Source: DASXRA01 sp035263725
GTDB lineage: Bacteria; Actinomycetota; Actinomycetes; Mycobacteriales; Jatrophihabitantaceae
DNA: 42,570 bases
NCBI GenBank assembly: GCA_035263725.1
Contig: DATFRC010000258.1
Coordinates: 1 to 42,570, forward strand
Direction of reading: 5' to 3'
Under the pieces are notes generated by a model. That model worked only from the letters and a program-made list of their open reading frames with translations, was not told where the DNA came from and did no database searches. Made by a program: the position numbers and the translations under genes. Within the stretch, counting starts at the first letter, position 1. Every line of letters begins with the position of its first letter. Shown here in pieces: positions 23,067-34,293 of the stretch.

Positions 23067-23555
23067 TCAGACCAAGGTGAAGCCGGCGTGGTGCGCCTCG
23101 TGGTCGAGTAGCCAGCGCTTGGCGGGAAGCCCGCCGCCGTAGCCGGTCAGCGACCCGTCAGCGCCGATGACACGATGGCACGGCACGATGATCGGGATCG
23201 GGTTCTGGCCGTTGGCCACACCGACAGCACGCGCTCCGTCCGGGTGCCCGATGGAGGCGGCGACCTTGCCATAGCTCGTCGTCTCGCCGTACGGGATCTC
23301 GGTGAGCGCCCGCCAGACAGCCTGCTGGAATGTGCTTCCCCGCGCGTTCAACGGCAGATCGAACTGCTGCCGCTTGCCGGCGAAGTACTCGCTGAGTTGG
23401 GTGCGAGCGTCGTCGAACGCCGGGTCGTCGCGTTCCCAGGCGTCCCGGATCTGCCTGGGATACCGGGCCTTTGGCAGGTCCAGACCGGTGACACCGCCTT
23501 TGTCGCGGGTGACTAGCAACGCTCCGATCGGCGAGTCGATATACGTGTACTTCAT
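23067..23555 (-). CDS. ogt: Methylated-DNA--protein-cysteine methyltransferase
   Basis: The 162-residue suicide enzyme removes methyl groups from O6-methylguanine. The active-site motif is IIVPCHRVIGADGSLTGYGGGLPAKRWLL, with the acceptor Cys in PCHRV, and FQQAVWRALTEIPYGETTSYG precedes it as in the family. The ATG at 23555 follows GGAGG; a longer frame to 23594 only repeats the tail of alkA in another frame. The start overlaps the ada-alkA stop by 4 bp, so the pair is one operon for alkylation repair. Confidence 0.94.
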   Translation of the reverse strand: MKYTYIDSPIGALLVTRDKGGVTGLDLPKARYPRQIRDAWERDDPAFDDARTQLSEYFAGKRQQFDLPLNARGSTFQQAVWRALTEIPYGETTSYGKVAASIGHPDGARAVGVANGQNPIPIIVPCHRVIGADGSLTGYGGGLPAKRWLLDHEAHHAGFTLV

Positions 23556-24964
23556 AGGTGCCTCCAGAGTTGGTGCGTCGCGTACGAGCGCCACGGCGCC
23601 CAGCCAGCTCGTCCGTCAGATATCTCGATGTCGAGGGATGCCGCCGCGTGCTGGACGCCGAGGTCGCCCGTGAGCAGGACGTCCGGATCGCCGATGGCAC
23701 GCATCAGCAGGTAGTCGGCGGTCCATGCGCCGATGCCCGGTGTTGCGAGTAGCGCCGTCCGGCTCGCACCGCGGTCAGCGCCCGGGTCGAGTACGAGCGA
23801 ACCCGACGCCATTGCGGCAGCGACGGTATGCAGCGTGGCTGCCCGCCTGCGCGGCATCGGCAGCACGTCCGGATCGGTGTCCGTGAAGGAGTCCGCCGCA
23901 GGGAACAGCCGCCACTCGTCGAACACCGGCGTGCCGAACGACGTCGCTATGCGCCCGAGCAACGTGCGCGCGCCTGGCACCGACACCTGCTGGCCGACGA
24001 TTGCCCGCACCGCCATTTCGAACCCGTCGACGGCGCCGGGGGAGCGTAGTCCCGGATGTTTGCGGGCGAGCGGCGCCAGTTGGGGGTCCGCGTCGAACAC
24101 GGTATCGACCGCGACGGGGTCCGCGTCCAGGTCGAGCAGGCGCCGGATTCTGGCGACCGCGGTGATCAGGTCGCGCTGATCCGTCAGCCGCAGCCGGCAA
24201 CGGACGTAGCCCCCGCCATCGCGCAGCGCCGCCAGTGCCGGTCCGCCGGGGAGTCGCAACGTCCGGGTGAACGTGTCGCCATCGAACGCCTCGACGCCAG
24301 GAACCGCTCGCGCACCGAGGAATTCGAGCGTCGCGGCGAGATCCATCGGTGCGCGGTACGGCAGTCGTAGGTCGAGCACGCCGATGGACGGCGTAACGCC
24401 CGGGCGGCGCGTCGCACGCAGGCCGGTCGGTGTCGTAGCGAACACCGCTTGGATCGTCTCGTTGAACTGGCGGATGCTCGCGAACCCGGCGGCGAACGCG
24501 ACGTCTCCTGCCGGCACGTCCGTCGTCTCGAGCAGGATGCGCGCCGTCTGGGCCCGCTGTGCCCGGGCGAGTGCGAGCGGGCCGGCGCCGACCTCGGCGA
24601 CGAGTGTGCGATGGATCTGCCGTTCCGAGTAGCCGAGCCGCGCGGCCAGGCCAGCAACGCCCTCGCGATCCACAACTCCGTCGCGAATCAGGCGCATCGC
24701 ACGACCGGCCAGGTCGCCGCGCACGTCCCATTCGGGCGAGCCCGGGGACGCATCGGGTCGGCATCGTTTGCATGCGCGGTATCCGCAGCGTTGCGCGGCA
24801 GCAGCGCTCGGGTAGAACGTGACGTTCTTGCGCTGCGGGGTGATGGCCGGGCAGGACGGCCGGCAGTAGATGCCCGTGGTGCGCACGGCGACGAAGAACC
24901 ACCCGTCGAAGCGCGCGTCCCGGCCCTGCACAGCCCGGTAGCAGGTCTCCGGTTCAGGTATCAC
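23552..24964 (-). CDS. alkA: Ada-AlkA fusion: methyl sensor plus 3-methyladenine glycosylase
   Basis: The 470-residue protein has an Ada zinc domain (about 5-75) with the four zinc cysteines in CRPSCP and CKRC. It also has an AraC-type HTH (about 85-170), an AlkA N-terminal domain (about 190-290) and a HhH-GPD glycosylase domain (about 300-450) with LLATPGIGAWTADYLLMRA and the catalytic Asp in LLTGDLGV. The Ada part senses methyl phosphotriesters and activates transcription; the AlkA part excises alkylated bases. GTG 24964 was chosen because seven residues then precede CYRA, as in mycobacterial AlkA; TTG 24994 is an alternative. It overlaps ogt by 4 bp. Confidence 0.93.
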   Translation of the reverse strand: MIPEPETCYRAVQGRDARFDGWFFVAVRTTGIYCRPSCPAITPQRKNVTFYPSAAAAQRCGYRACKRCRPDASPGSPEWDVRGDLAGRAMRLIRDGVVDREGVAGLAARLGYSERQIHRTLVAEVGAGPLALARAQRAQTARILLETTDVPAGDVAFAAGFASIRQFNETIQAVFATTPTGLRATRRPGVTPSIGVLDLRLPYRAPMDLAATLEFLGARAVPGVEAFDGDTFTRTLRLPGGPALAALRDGGGYVRCRLRLTDQRDLITAVARIRRLLDLDADPVAVDTVFDADPQLAPLARKHPGLRSPGAVDGFEMAVRAIVGQQVSVPGARTLLGRIATSFGTPVFDEWRLFPAADSFTDTDPDVLPMPRRRAATLHTVAAAMASGSLVLDPGADRGASRTALLATPGIGAWTADYLLMRAIGDPDVLLTGDLGVQHAAASLDIEISDGRAGWAPWRSYATHQLWRHL

Positions 24965-25014
24965 GTCATTCAGTCTGGGTGAGCGGTCTGACAAGGGCTA
25001 GCGGTTTTCGGACG

Positions 25015-26172
25015 TCACCCCAGCACCTCGAGAGCCGGTGTATAGAGCGCCCGCGCCGGTATCGGCCGGCACTCGTACGGGCGCGCCAGCCCGGGGCGCC
25101 ATGCCAGCAGTCGCGTACTGGAGCCGGCGTTCAGTGCGATAACGAGCCATTGGTCGTTCGGCGAGAAGGCCAGTGCGGCGCCGTACCCCTGGGGCGGCAG
25201 CTCGATACCCGGCACGATGTCGACCCGACCGGTGTCGAAGTGCAGAACCGCGATGTCGGCCGGCGGTGCGGGATGCTCGGCAGCGAATCGCGGATCATGC
25301 TGGGCGCGGCGCAGCGTGAACGCGAGTTGCGTGCCGTCGTGGCTGATCGCACCGTCGAGGGCTCGCGGTGAGCGGGCGGCGAAGTAGTCGGTCGTGGCGC
25401 CGGTCGCGAGCATGCGCCGGTGTATCGGGCATGGGTTGCTTGGGTTGTCGCACGTGCCGGTCCATATCAGCATGCGGTCGTCTGCTACCACGGTGGCGCC
25501 CTGGCCGAGGCGTACGCGGATGCTTCCCGTTGCCGCGTCGACCAGCGCCAGCCCGGGCGGGTCCTGTCCGGCGACGAAATTGCCCGCGACCGCTTCAGCT
25601 TGAAAGTCGGACGGCAAGTGCGCTGTCCCGCCGCGGCCGAGCGGCACAACGGTCGTGTCCATCACCCCGCGGCCCTGGCCCAACAGGGCCACTCCACCCT
25701 GCGCCACGACGGTGCTGCCGCCGGCACCGACCCGCATCAGCTGGGCGCCGCCGGAAAGGCACTGCGCCAACGCCACGGCGCCGGGCTCGATAGCGCTGAC
25801 GAACTCGTGTGGCCCCATAGGCAGGTTCGGAGTATCGGCCCATCGCCCGGTGTCGAAGTCGACCGTGCGCAGCCGATCGCCGCCGAGCAGCACCCGGATG
25901 CCGGTGCGTTCGGCAGGCCGACTGCTGGACACGAACGGCACCTGGGTGCTGCCGCATACGCCGGGCGCCTCGGGCCACAAGGGCTGCGGCGGCGCTGTGG
26001 ACGCCGGCGGCACCGTGGACGACGGCGCCGTAGTCGCTTCATGCCGTGCCTGCGGCCACAGGTGCACGATGATCAGCGCGGCGATTACTGCGGCGGCTAG
26101 CAGGCCCGCCGCAAGGCGCACCGGGCGGCCGATGCGCGGGTTGCCGTCGAGGAGTTCCTCGTCGCCGTCCAC
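25015..26172 (-). CDS. Membrane-anchored extracytoplasmic protein, propeller-like, unknown
   Basis: I do not recognise a named family. The 385-residue protein has a charged cytoplasmic start, one transmembrane helix (about 20-42: AAGLLAAAVIAALIIVHLW), a Thr/Ser/Pro linker (about 45-66), then a domain of repeated short beta-strand blocks (GRWADTPNLP, ISHDGTQLAFTLRR, LAFSPNDQWLVIAL) like TolB/WD40-type propellers. Cysteine pairs (CDNPSNPC) suggest disulfides outside the cell. Hence it is a surface sensor, binding or assembly protein; no active site is seen. The start is GTG 26172. It lies between PEP carboxylase and ada-alkA, all on the minus strand, but spacing suggests separate units. Confidence 0.65.
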   Translation of the reverse strand: MDGDEELLDGNPRIGRPVRLAAGLLAAAVIAALIIVHLWPQARHEATTAPSSTVPPASTAPPQPLWPEAPGVCGSTQVPFVSSSRPAERTGIRVLLGGDRLRTVDFDTGRWADTPNLPMGPHEFVSAIEPGAVALAQCLSGGAQLMRVGAGGSTVVAQGGVALLGQGRGVMDTTVVPLGRGGTAHLPSDFQAEAVAGNFVAGQDPPGLALVDAATGSIRVRLGQGATVVADDRMLIWTGTCDNPSNPCPIHRRMLATGATTDYFAARSPRALDGAISHDGTQLAFTLRRAQHDPRFAAEHPAPPADIAVLHFDTGRVDIVPGIELPPQGYGAALAFSPNDQWLVIALNAGSSTRLLAWRPGLARPYECRPIPARALYTPALEVLG

Positions 26173-26240
26173 GTGACCATAGGACGCGCCTCAGCCAGTG
26201 TGGGCAACTACCAACTTGCGTGTTAGCCCGAGATACCGCG

Positions 26241-29042
<2,802 letters not shown>

Positions 29043-29187
29043 ATACCTGATTGTCCCGCAGCCTGGCCGGCCCGGCCGCGCGCGGACCAGCGCGTACTGC
29101 CCAACCGGCCCAATGCGGCGCGCCTGCGACGATACTGCGAGCATCGGACGAACCTCTCACGCATCGTAGCGACTGCAGTACTCATGG

Positions 29188-29217
29188 TTGACCATTCTCG
29201 TTTTGAACCTCTAGCTT
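29188..29217 (+). promoter_or_regulatory. Promoter of the polysaccharide sugar transferase
   Basis: TTGACC (29188-29193) and TAGCTT (29212-29217) are 18 bp apart. The palindrome ATGGT-TG-ACCAT at 29184-29195 overlaps the -35 and may be an operator. A second -10-like TATAAA lies at 29263-29268 just after a GCGCG/CGCGC hairpin (29247-29262). The rest of the 344-bp gap between ppc and the transferase holds no gene. Confidence 0.5.
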
Positions 29218-29289
29218 TCGGGACACTGCTCATTTGGGCTTCCCCAGCGCGACCACACGCGCTATAAACGTGAGGTCAGTCATCGGCCG

Positions 29290-29370
29290 GGGGGAAGCGA
29301 GCTGACAGATTCCCCCTCGCCGCTGCTTGAAATCGGGGGCGTCGTGCGGGCCAGCCATGGCCCGCACGAC
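29290..29370 (+). promoter_or_regulatory. Structured 5' leader of the sugar transferase
   Basis: The leader, about 160 nt if it starts at 29224, contains GGGGGAA/TTCCCCC (29290-29296 with 29310-29316) and a perfect 12-bp stem with a 6-nt loop at 29341-29370 (GTCGTGCGGGCC/GGCCCGCACGAC). The second hairpin ends 16 nt before the start codon, next to the G-rich ribosome site, so it could control translation or attenuation. It does not match a riboswitch I know. Confidence 0.5.
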
Positions 29371-29386
29371 GGAAAACGGGGGGCAC

Positions 29387-30946
29387 ATGTATCGGGGTGG
29401 CCTGAAGGCTGCCGGCGGGGGACAGCGTGACGCGCTCGATTCTGGGCACGGTGTGCTTACCCATGCGCCGGAGCGGCCAACAGATCTGGTAACCGCGCCT
29501 CGCGCGACGTCGCCGAGGGCGCGGGCGCGATGGATGCGGCGCTATCAGCGTGGACTCGTTGGAGTCGATCTGATCGCGGCTGGCGTCGCCGTCACGATCG
29601 CGTACCTGGTCCGCTTCGGCGTGCCAGAACGTTCCACGAATCTGCGCGTATACGCGCTTGTATGCGTGCTCACGCCGTTGGCGTGGGTGGCCGTGGTCGC
29701 GATGAACCGCGCTTACGAAGGGCGCTACGTCGGCGCCGGGCCTGCCGAGTTCGACCGGCTGTTCAAGGCGTTCCTGTACCTGACGGCGCTCGTGGCGATC
29801 GGCTCGTACGCCACGCGCATCGACATCGCGCGTGGTTTCGTCGTGATCGCACTGCCACTGGCGCTGGCGTTAGACCTTGTCGGGCGGTACGCGGCGCGCA
29901 AGTACCTGCACCGGCGCCGCACCCAGGGACGGGCTATGCGCTCGATGCTGCTTCTCGGCGACGGCGGCGCCATCGTCGAGTTCGCGGAACTGCTGCGCCG
30001 CGATCGCTACGCCGGCATGAGCGTGGTGGGTGCGTGCGTCCCGGCCGAGCTGGTCGCAGACCCGGTGACCTTGCGACTCTTGAGTGAGCACGACATCCCG
30101 CTGCTGGGCAATCTCGACTCGATCAACGCCGCCGTCGAGGCGAGCGAAGCCGACACGGTCGCGATCGTCGCGTCGTCGGTGATCGGCCCGCAGCGGACCC
30201 GATGGATCTCCTGGCAGCTCGAAGGCAGCGACACCGACCTGGTCATCTCACCGGGGCTCATGGAGGTCGCCTGGCCGCGTCTGCACATCCAGCCTGTCGC
30301 CGGGCTGCCCCTCGTCCACGTCGAGGAGCCCGAGTTCACCGGCTTCCGGCGCGTCCTCAAGGGCGCGTTCGACCGGACTATTGCCTTACTGGCGCTGGCG
30401 ATTCTCTCGCCGGTCGCGCTTGGTGTCGCCGTCGCGGTGCGCGTCACCAGCCGCGGGCCGGTCCTTTTCCGGCAGGTGCGCGTGGGGCGCAACGGGCGGA
30501 CGTTCAAGATGGTCAAGTTCCGCTCGATGTATGTCGACGCGGAGGCGCGGCGCGCCGAGCTCGAGGCGCGCAACGTCAACGCCGACGGTGTGCTGTTCAA
30601 GGTGCGCAACGACCCACGGATCACCCGCGTTGGTCGGGTGATCCGCAAGTACTCACTCGACGAGTTGCCGCAGCTGTTCAACGTGCTGAGCGGGAGGATG
30701 TCGCTGGTCGGCCCGCGCCCGCCGTTGCCCGCCGAGGTGGCCCGCTACGGCGACGACATGCGCCGGCGCCTGCTCGTCAAGCCAGGCATCACCGGGTTGT
30801 GGCAGATCAGCGGCCGCAATGACCTGTCGTGGGAAGAGACGAAACAGCTCGACCTGCGTTACGTCGAGAACTGGTCCCTGGGCACCGATCTGCTCATTCT
30901 CTGGAAGACGCCCACCGCAGTTGCCACAGCAAGCGGGGCATACTGA
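29387..30946 (+). CDS. Polyprenyl-phosphate sugar-1-phosphate transferase (EPS initiation)
   Basis: The 519-residue membrane enzyme has about four N-terminal helices (60-170), a nucleotide-binding-like middle domain (about 185-300, LLLGDGGAIVEFAELLRRD), one more helix and a C-terminal bacterial sugar-transferase domain. That domain shows FRQVRVGRNGRTFKMVKFRSM, KYSLDELPQLFNVLSGRMSLVGPRPPLP and KPGITGLWQISGRND. It would load the first sugar phosphate onto undecaprenyl/decaprenyl phosphate and so start repeat-unit assembly of a capsule or exopolysaccharide. ATG 29387 follows GGGGGG; ATG 29357 lies in the hairpin and is less likely. Confidence 0.93.
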   Translation: MYRGGLKAAGGGQRDALDSGHGVLTHAPERPTDLVTAPRATSPRARARWMRRYQRGLVGVDLIAAGVAVTIAYLVRFGVPERSTNLRVYALVCVLTPLAWVAVVAMNRAYEGRYVGAGPAEFDRLFKAFLYLTALVAIGSYATRIDIARGFVVIALPLALALDLVGRYAARKYLHRRRTQGRAMRSMLLLGDGGAIVEFAELLRRDRYAGMSVVGACVPAELVADPVTLRLLSEHDIPLLGNLDSINAAVEASEADTVAIVASSVIGPQRTRWISWQLEGSDTDLVISPGLMEVAWPRLHIQPVAGLPLVHVEEPEFTGFRRVLKGAFDRTIALLALAILSPVALGVAVAVRVTSRGPVLFRQVRVGRNGRTFKMVKFRSMYVDAEARRAELEARNVNADGVLFKVRNDPRITRVGRVIRKYSLDELPQLFNVLSGRMSLVGPRPPLPAEVARYGDDMRRRLLVKPGITGLWQISGRNDLSWEETKQLDLRYVENWSLGTDLLILWKTPTAVATASGAY

Positions 30947-30959
30947 AATTTCCCGATTC

Positions 30960-30996
30960 CGCAAGAATTCCTGGCCTGGGACGAGCGATTCTTGCG
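30960..30996. terminator. Hairpin between convergent transferase genes
   Basis: CGCAAGAAT (30960-30968) and ATTCTTGCG (30988-30996) pair perfectly across a 19-nt loop in the 65-bp space between two convergent stops. It could serve both strands as a terminator; no U tract is seen. Confidence 0.45.
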
Positions 30997-31011
30997 CGAT
31001 CGGAGGGGCGA

Positions 31012-32880
31012 TCAGTGCGGTGGCATCGTGGGTGCGGCCTGTGCGAGCGCGCGGCGTCGGTCGACGTCCGGCAATTGCCGGGTGGCCTCCGCGATTGTCG
31101 CCTGGGCGCGGCCCGGGACGAGCAGCGCGGCCAGCGCATGCCGGGTGGCCGGACGGCGCCACGGCAGGCGCGACACCTCGCGCAGGACCGTGACCAGCCA
31201 GAACGCCCCGGTCGCGACGGACGAGTGTGAGCGCCGGTAGAGCACAACCCGGTTGACGAGATGCAATGCCCGCAGGGTGGGCGAGCTGCCCGACTCCCCG
31301 CCGAGATGGATCGCTTCCGCATCAGGGGTGAGCACCAGCCGGTAGCCGCGGTCGCGAGCCCGGAGGCAGAACTCCGTCTCCTCCGAGTAGAGGAAGAAGG
31401 ACTCGTCGAAGCCTTCGCAGGCGTCGAAGCACTCCTGGGAGACCAGCATGATCGGCCCAGCCGCCCAGTCCGCGGTGGAATCCTGCGCGTAACAACGGGG
31501 ATCGGTCACCAGCTCGCTCCACATCGGGAAGCGGCCGGCGAAGCGCGTGGACAACACCATGTCACCCAGGGCACGGCGGATGTTTGGTTCACGGCGCAGC
31601 GACAGCCCCAGATTGCCACGGCTCCCGAGCAGCCGCGGCACCACGATGCCGACCCCGGGCTCGTCGAGCTTGGCGCGCAGCGCAGCGATCGATCCCGGCT
31701 CCAGGCGGTTGTCCGGGTTGAGGATCAACACGCTGCGCGCGGGCGGCCCGGCGGCCACGGCGGCGTTGATACCGGCGGCATAGCCGGCGTTGCGCCCGGT
31801 CTCGACGATCGTCGCGCCCGGCTGGAGCTCTCTGACCACTGCGAGCGTCTGATCCCGCGAGTCGTTGTCGGCGACCACCAGGTGCCACGAGCAGCCCTCG
31901 AGGGCGTCCGGCATGGTCTTCAGCAGGTCGGCGACGACGTCTTCACTGTTGTAAGTCACCACCGCGACGAGGATGTCGACCTGCGGCGGGACATCCGGCA
32001 GCGGCAGCGCCCCGCGGCGAGTCCGGCGACTGCTGTCGTCACGCAGCCAGGTGCTGAAGTCACCGGACCGCACCCGTCGGCGCGAGGCCAACCTGGCGAC
32101 GACAGCCACCGCTACGAACACTGGCAGACCGGCCGCGACCCGGGGTTCGGTCCGCGCCAGGCGAAGCAGATCCGCCCAGGACGTCTTCGCCGCGTCCGAT
32201 CGCCGTCCGGCCTGATCCAGCTGGGTGTTCCCGGTCGCAACCCGGATCCGCCGGCGAAGGAGATCGCGCAGCGTCCGGGGTGTCCGGATCATCACGACGG
32301 CTTCGTCGACCACCGCTCGCTCCGACGGCGCGAAAGCTTCCGACATCGCCAGGTCGTCGGACATGACCGCCGGCAGTGCCCGGGTGCGCTCATGCCCGGC
32401 GGCCGACACCGCAACCACGCCACGTCCGAACAACCCGGTGCGGACCTGCGGCAGGCAGCTCCATACGGCGTAGTACGCACGTACTAGCGAGCTCGCCTCA
32501 TCCAGCACGAGCTCCCGTCGTGGGCCCGCCGCCAGGACGTCGCCGTCGAGCGCGGCGCACAGCGCGCGCACTGCCGGTACGTCCAGGTCGACATCGGCAT
32601 CGACGTACAGGCGCGGATAGTGGTGCGCCAGCGAATCCCCATGCGCCAGCGCCGCTGCCTTCGACGGTTCCGCCAGCTCGGCGACCTGGACGCCGAAGCC
32701 GCGAGTGATCTCAGCGGTGCGGTCACTGCAGCCGTTGCAGACGACGATTACCTCGAACTCGCCGGGCTGTGCGCCAGCCTTCAGCGACTCGAGCAATCGC
32801 GCGATCGACGCCTCTTCGTTGTGCGCAGGAATGACGATGCTGGCCAGACCTGCCGTACCCCGTGCTGATGAACCCCCCAT
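31012..32880 (-). CDS. Tandem GT2-GT2 glycosyltransferase
   Basis: The 622-residue protein joins two family-2 glycosyltransferase domains. The first (about 13-200) starts SIVIPAHNEE and has the metal-binding VDADVDLD at 93-100. A hydrophobic stretch near 250-262 follows. The second (about 301-560) starts VDILVAVVTYNSED and has LILNPDNRLEPGS at 385-397 and an FFLYSEETEFCLR segment, typical of rhamnosyl- or galactofuranosyl-type enzymes. One chain could add two successive sugars to the lipid-linked unit. ATG 32880 was chosen; the longer frame to 33039 would run into the IS remnant. Confidence 0.88.
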   Translation of the reverse strand: MGGSSARGTAGLASIVIPAHNEEASIARLLESLKAGAQPGEFEVIVVCNGCSDRTAEITRGFGVQVAELAEPSKAAALAHGDSLAHHYPRLYVDADVDLDVPAVRALCAALDGDVLAAGPRRELVLDEASSLVRAYYAVWSCLPQVRTGLFGRGVVAVSAAGHERTRALPAVMSDDLAMSEAFAPSERAVVDEAVVMIRTPRTLRDLLRRRIRVATGNTQLDQAGRRSDAAKTSWADLLRLARTEPRVAAGLPVFVAVAVVARLASRRRVRSGDFSTWLRDDSSRRTRRGALPLPDVPPQVDILVAVVTYNSEDVVADLLKTMPDALEGCSWHLVVADNDSRDQTLAVVRELQPGATIVETGRNAGYAAGINAAVAAGPPARSVLILNPDNRLEPGSIAALRAKLDEPGVGIVVPRLLGSRGNLGLSLRREPNIRRALGDMVLSTRFAGRFPMWSELVTDPRCYAQDSTADWAAGPIMLVSQECFDACEGFDESFFLYSEETEFCLRARDRGYRLVLTPDAEAIHLGGESGSSPTLRALHLVNRVVLYRRSHSSVATGAFWLVTVLREVSRLPWRRPATRHALAALLVPGRAQATIAEATRQLPDVDRRRALAQAAPTMPPH

Positions 32881-32914
32881 TGCAACATGGTCGCACAGGT
32901 GCACGGGGGACACA

Positions 32915-33220
32915 TCATTTCCCCAGGCTGCCCGGCAGGTTCGCCTGCACCAGATACGCCGCCGCCCGACGCAGCACCTCGTTCTCCTGCTCCAGCAGCT
33001 TGTTGCGACGCCGCAGCTCCCGCAGCTCCGCCGACTCACCGGCCGTCACGCCAGGACGGTTGCCCAGGTCGACATCGTCTTGGGCCAGTCAGCGGTGCAG
33101 GCAGGATTCGGAAATCCCGAAGTCCTTGGCCACCTGCGCAACAGAGGAATCCGAGGTTCGGGCAACCCGGATCACGTCCTCGCGGAACTCCTTCGGAAAC
33201 TGCTTCGGCACCCTCGACAT
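32915..33220 (-). pseudogene. IS3-family transposase OrfA remnant with in-frame TGA
   Basis: From ATG 33220 the frame reads MSRVPKQFPKEFREDVIRVAR..., a helix-turn-helix (VAQVAKDFGISESCLHR), a stop at codon 44 (TGA at 33091-33089 where the family has Trp), then LAQDDVDLGNRPG and a leucine-zipper region (RELRRRNKLLEQENEVLRRAAAYLVQANLPG) to a TGA at 32917-32915. This is IS3-type OrfA with one nonsense mutation. OrfB, which carries the DDE catalytic core, is missing; glycosyltransferase sequence follows instead. The remnant lies beside a low-GC gene. Confidence 0.85.
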
Positions 33221-33303
33221 CCTTCCAGCGGAGATACGCGTCTCCACAGATCAGATGTCACCTACCCGTGCAGCAGACCCGACCGTAGGCTATTGTCGCA
33301 CTG

Positions 33304-34263
33304 CTATCGAGAGCGACGCCGAGCGACGAAGTCGCTGACGGCAGGAGGCACCCATCGTTTGATGACTTGACGAGGCTTGCTGTTCCACTGCTCGCCAGGT
33401 CGGTGCTTGAATAGCGTTGTGTGATCCTCAGAAGCCTCTAGGCTTGGCCGACCGTTGCTGTAGTAATACAAAGCCATCGATCGCCGCGCTCGGTCGGCCG
33501 GGCAAGTGAGCGGGTCTGGGTGTCCATGGTTGGCGTCGTCGGTCGTAGAAAACACTACGAAGCGGTTGAATACCGGAAGCACCCGGTGCACACACTCAGA
33601 CATGTCTTTGTTCCACAGCTGCAGATGACCGCCCCAATCCTCTTGCCAGCCCTTGTTGAGGTAGAGAAGCCCGTTGAGCCGGCGATCTAGGTTCAGCCGG
33701 GCATGCCGGTTGAAGTCTGCGTGTACTTTGAGATAACCGCCAGTACGAATTTGGTGTAGTCCACCCCCCGCGTAATACGGATCAGGTATGAGTCCCTCGA
33801 TCCCAGTCAACCGCTCAAGGAAGTCCACGAACACGCCGCTGTTGAACTCGGCGAGTAGATGACGAGTTGCCGGCCCCATGAGCTCCGTGTTGGCAAGCGC
33901 CAGTTTGACCTCGCGCGACGTGTCGAATGTTTGCCAGTCGGTTTGACCTGGTTCCGGGAACTCAGCGAGGATCGGTTCCAAGACTTCAGGTGGGAGGAAA
34001 TCATTGATCACGACATGTGGAAACGGCTCGGCTGTTGCGTACTCGTCCCGAAGGCTGTCCGCAAGCTTAAATAGTTCCTCACGCTGGAACGCAAATTCAA
34101 GGACACTCTGCACTGGAACCCCCGTCTGTAGTGACGCATTTAAAAGGATCTGCGAAGTTTGGAACTCAGGTATTACCGGCGGCTGGGTCAGGCCAGACTC
34201 CCCGCCGACACCACCGTGCCCTTGTGGCACGGCCGCCGCCTTCACTTCGAATTCAGCTAACAC
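33304..34263 (-). CDS. 2-oxoglutarate/Fe(II)-dependent oxygenase
   Basis: The 319-residue protein has a prolyl-4-hydroxylase-like jelly-roll core. The iron ligands are H181 and D183 in LKVHADFN and a distal His in ANHGHPD (H246 or H248), with an Arg (R260/R261) before SMALYYYSNG for 2-oxoglutarate. The preceding GGGLHQIRTGGYL and the following LNGLLYLNKGWQEDWGGHLQLW fit the family. Likely targets are a sugar, lipid or amino-acid decoration of the polysaccharide, but none can be named. Its GC looks clearly lower than its neighbours', and it lies by an IS remnant, so it was probably acquired. The GTG at 34263 is uncertain. Confidence 0.82.
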   Translation of the reverse strand: MLAEFEVKAAAVPQGHGGVGGESGLTQPPVIPEFQTSQILLNASLQTGVPVQSVLEFAFQREELFKLADSLRDEYATAEPFPHVVINDFLPPEVLEPILAEFPEPGQTDWQTFDTSREVKLALANTELMGPATRHLLAEFNSGVFVDFLERLTGIEGLIPDPYYAGGGLHQIRTGGYLKVHADFNRHARLNLDRRLNGLLYLNKGWQEDWGGHLQLWNKDMSECVHRVLPVFNRFVVFSTTDDANHGHPDPLTCPADRARRSMALYYYSNGRPSLEASEDHTTLFKHRPGEQWNSKPRQVIKRWVPPAVSDFVARRRSR

Positions 34264-34293
34264 GAGGCCGAAGAAGCTGCTTGGAAGCCCGCG

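Noticed and set aside
32881..33039. N-terminal extension of the GT2-GT2 protein
   Set aside because: It translates the IS3 remnant out of frame into a Cys/Arg-rich stretch unlike a glycosyltransferase; ATG 32880 fits better.
33286..33291. TAGGCT on the plus strand near the oxygenase 3' end
   Set aside because: It resembles the -10 elements seen elsewhere, but no plus-strand gene follows; it may be chance or an antisense start.
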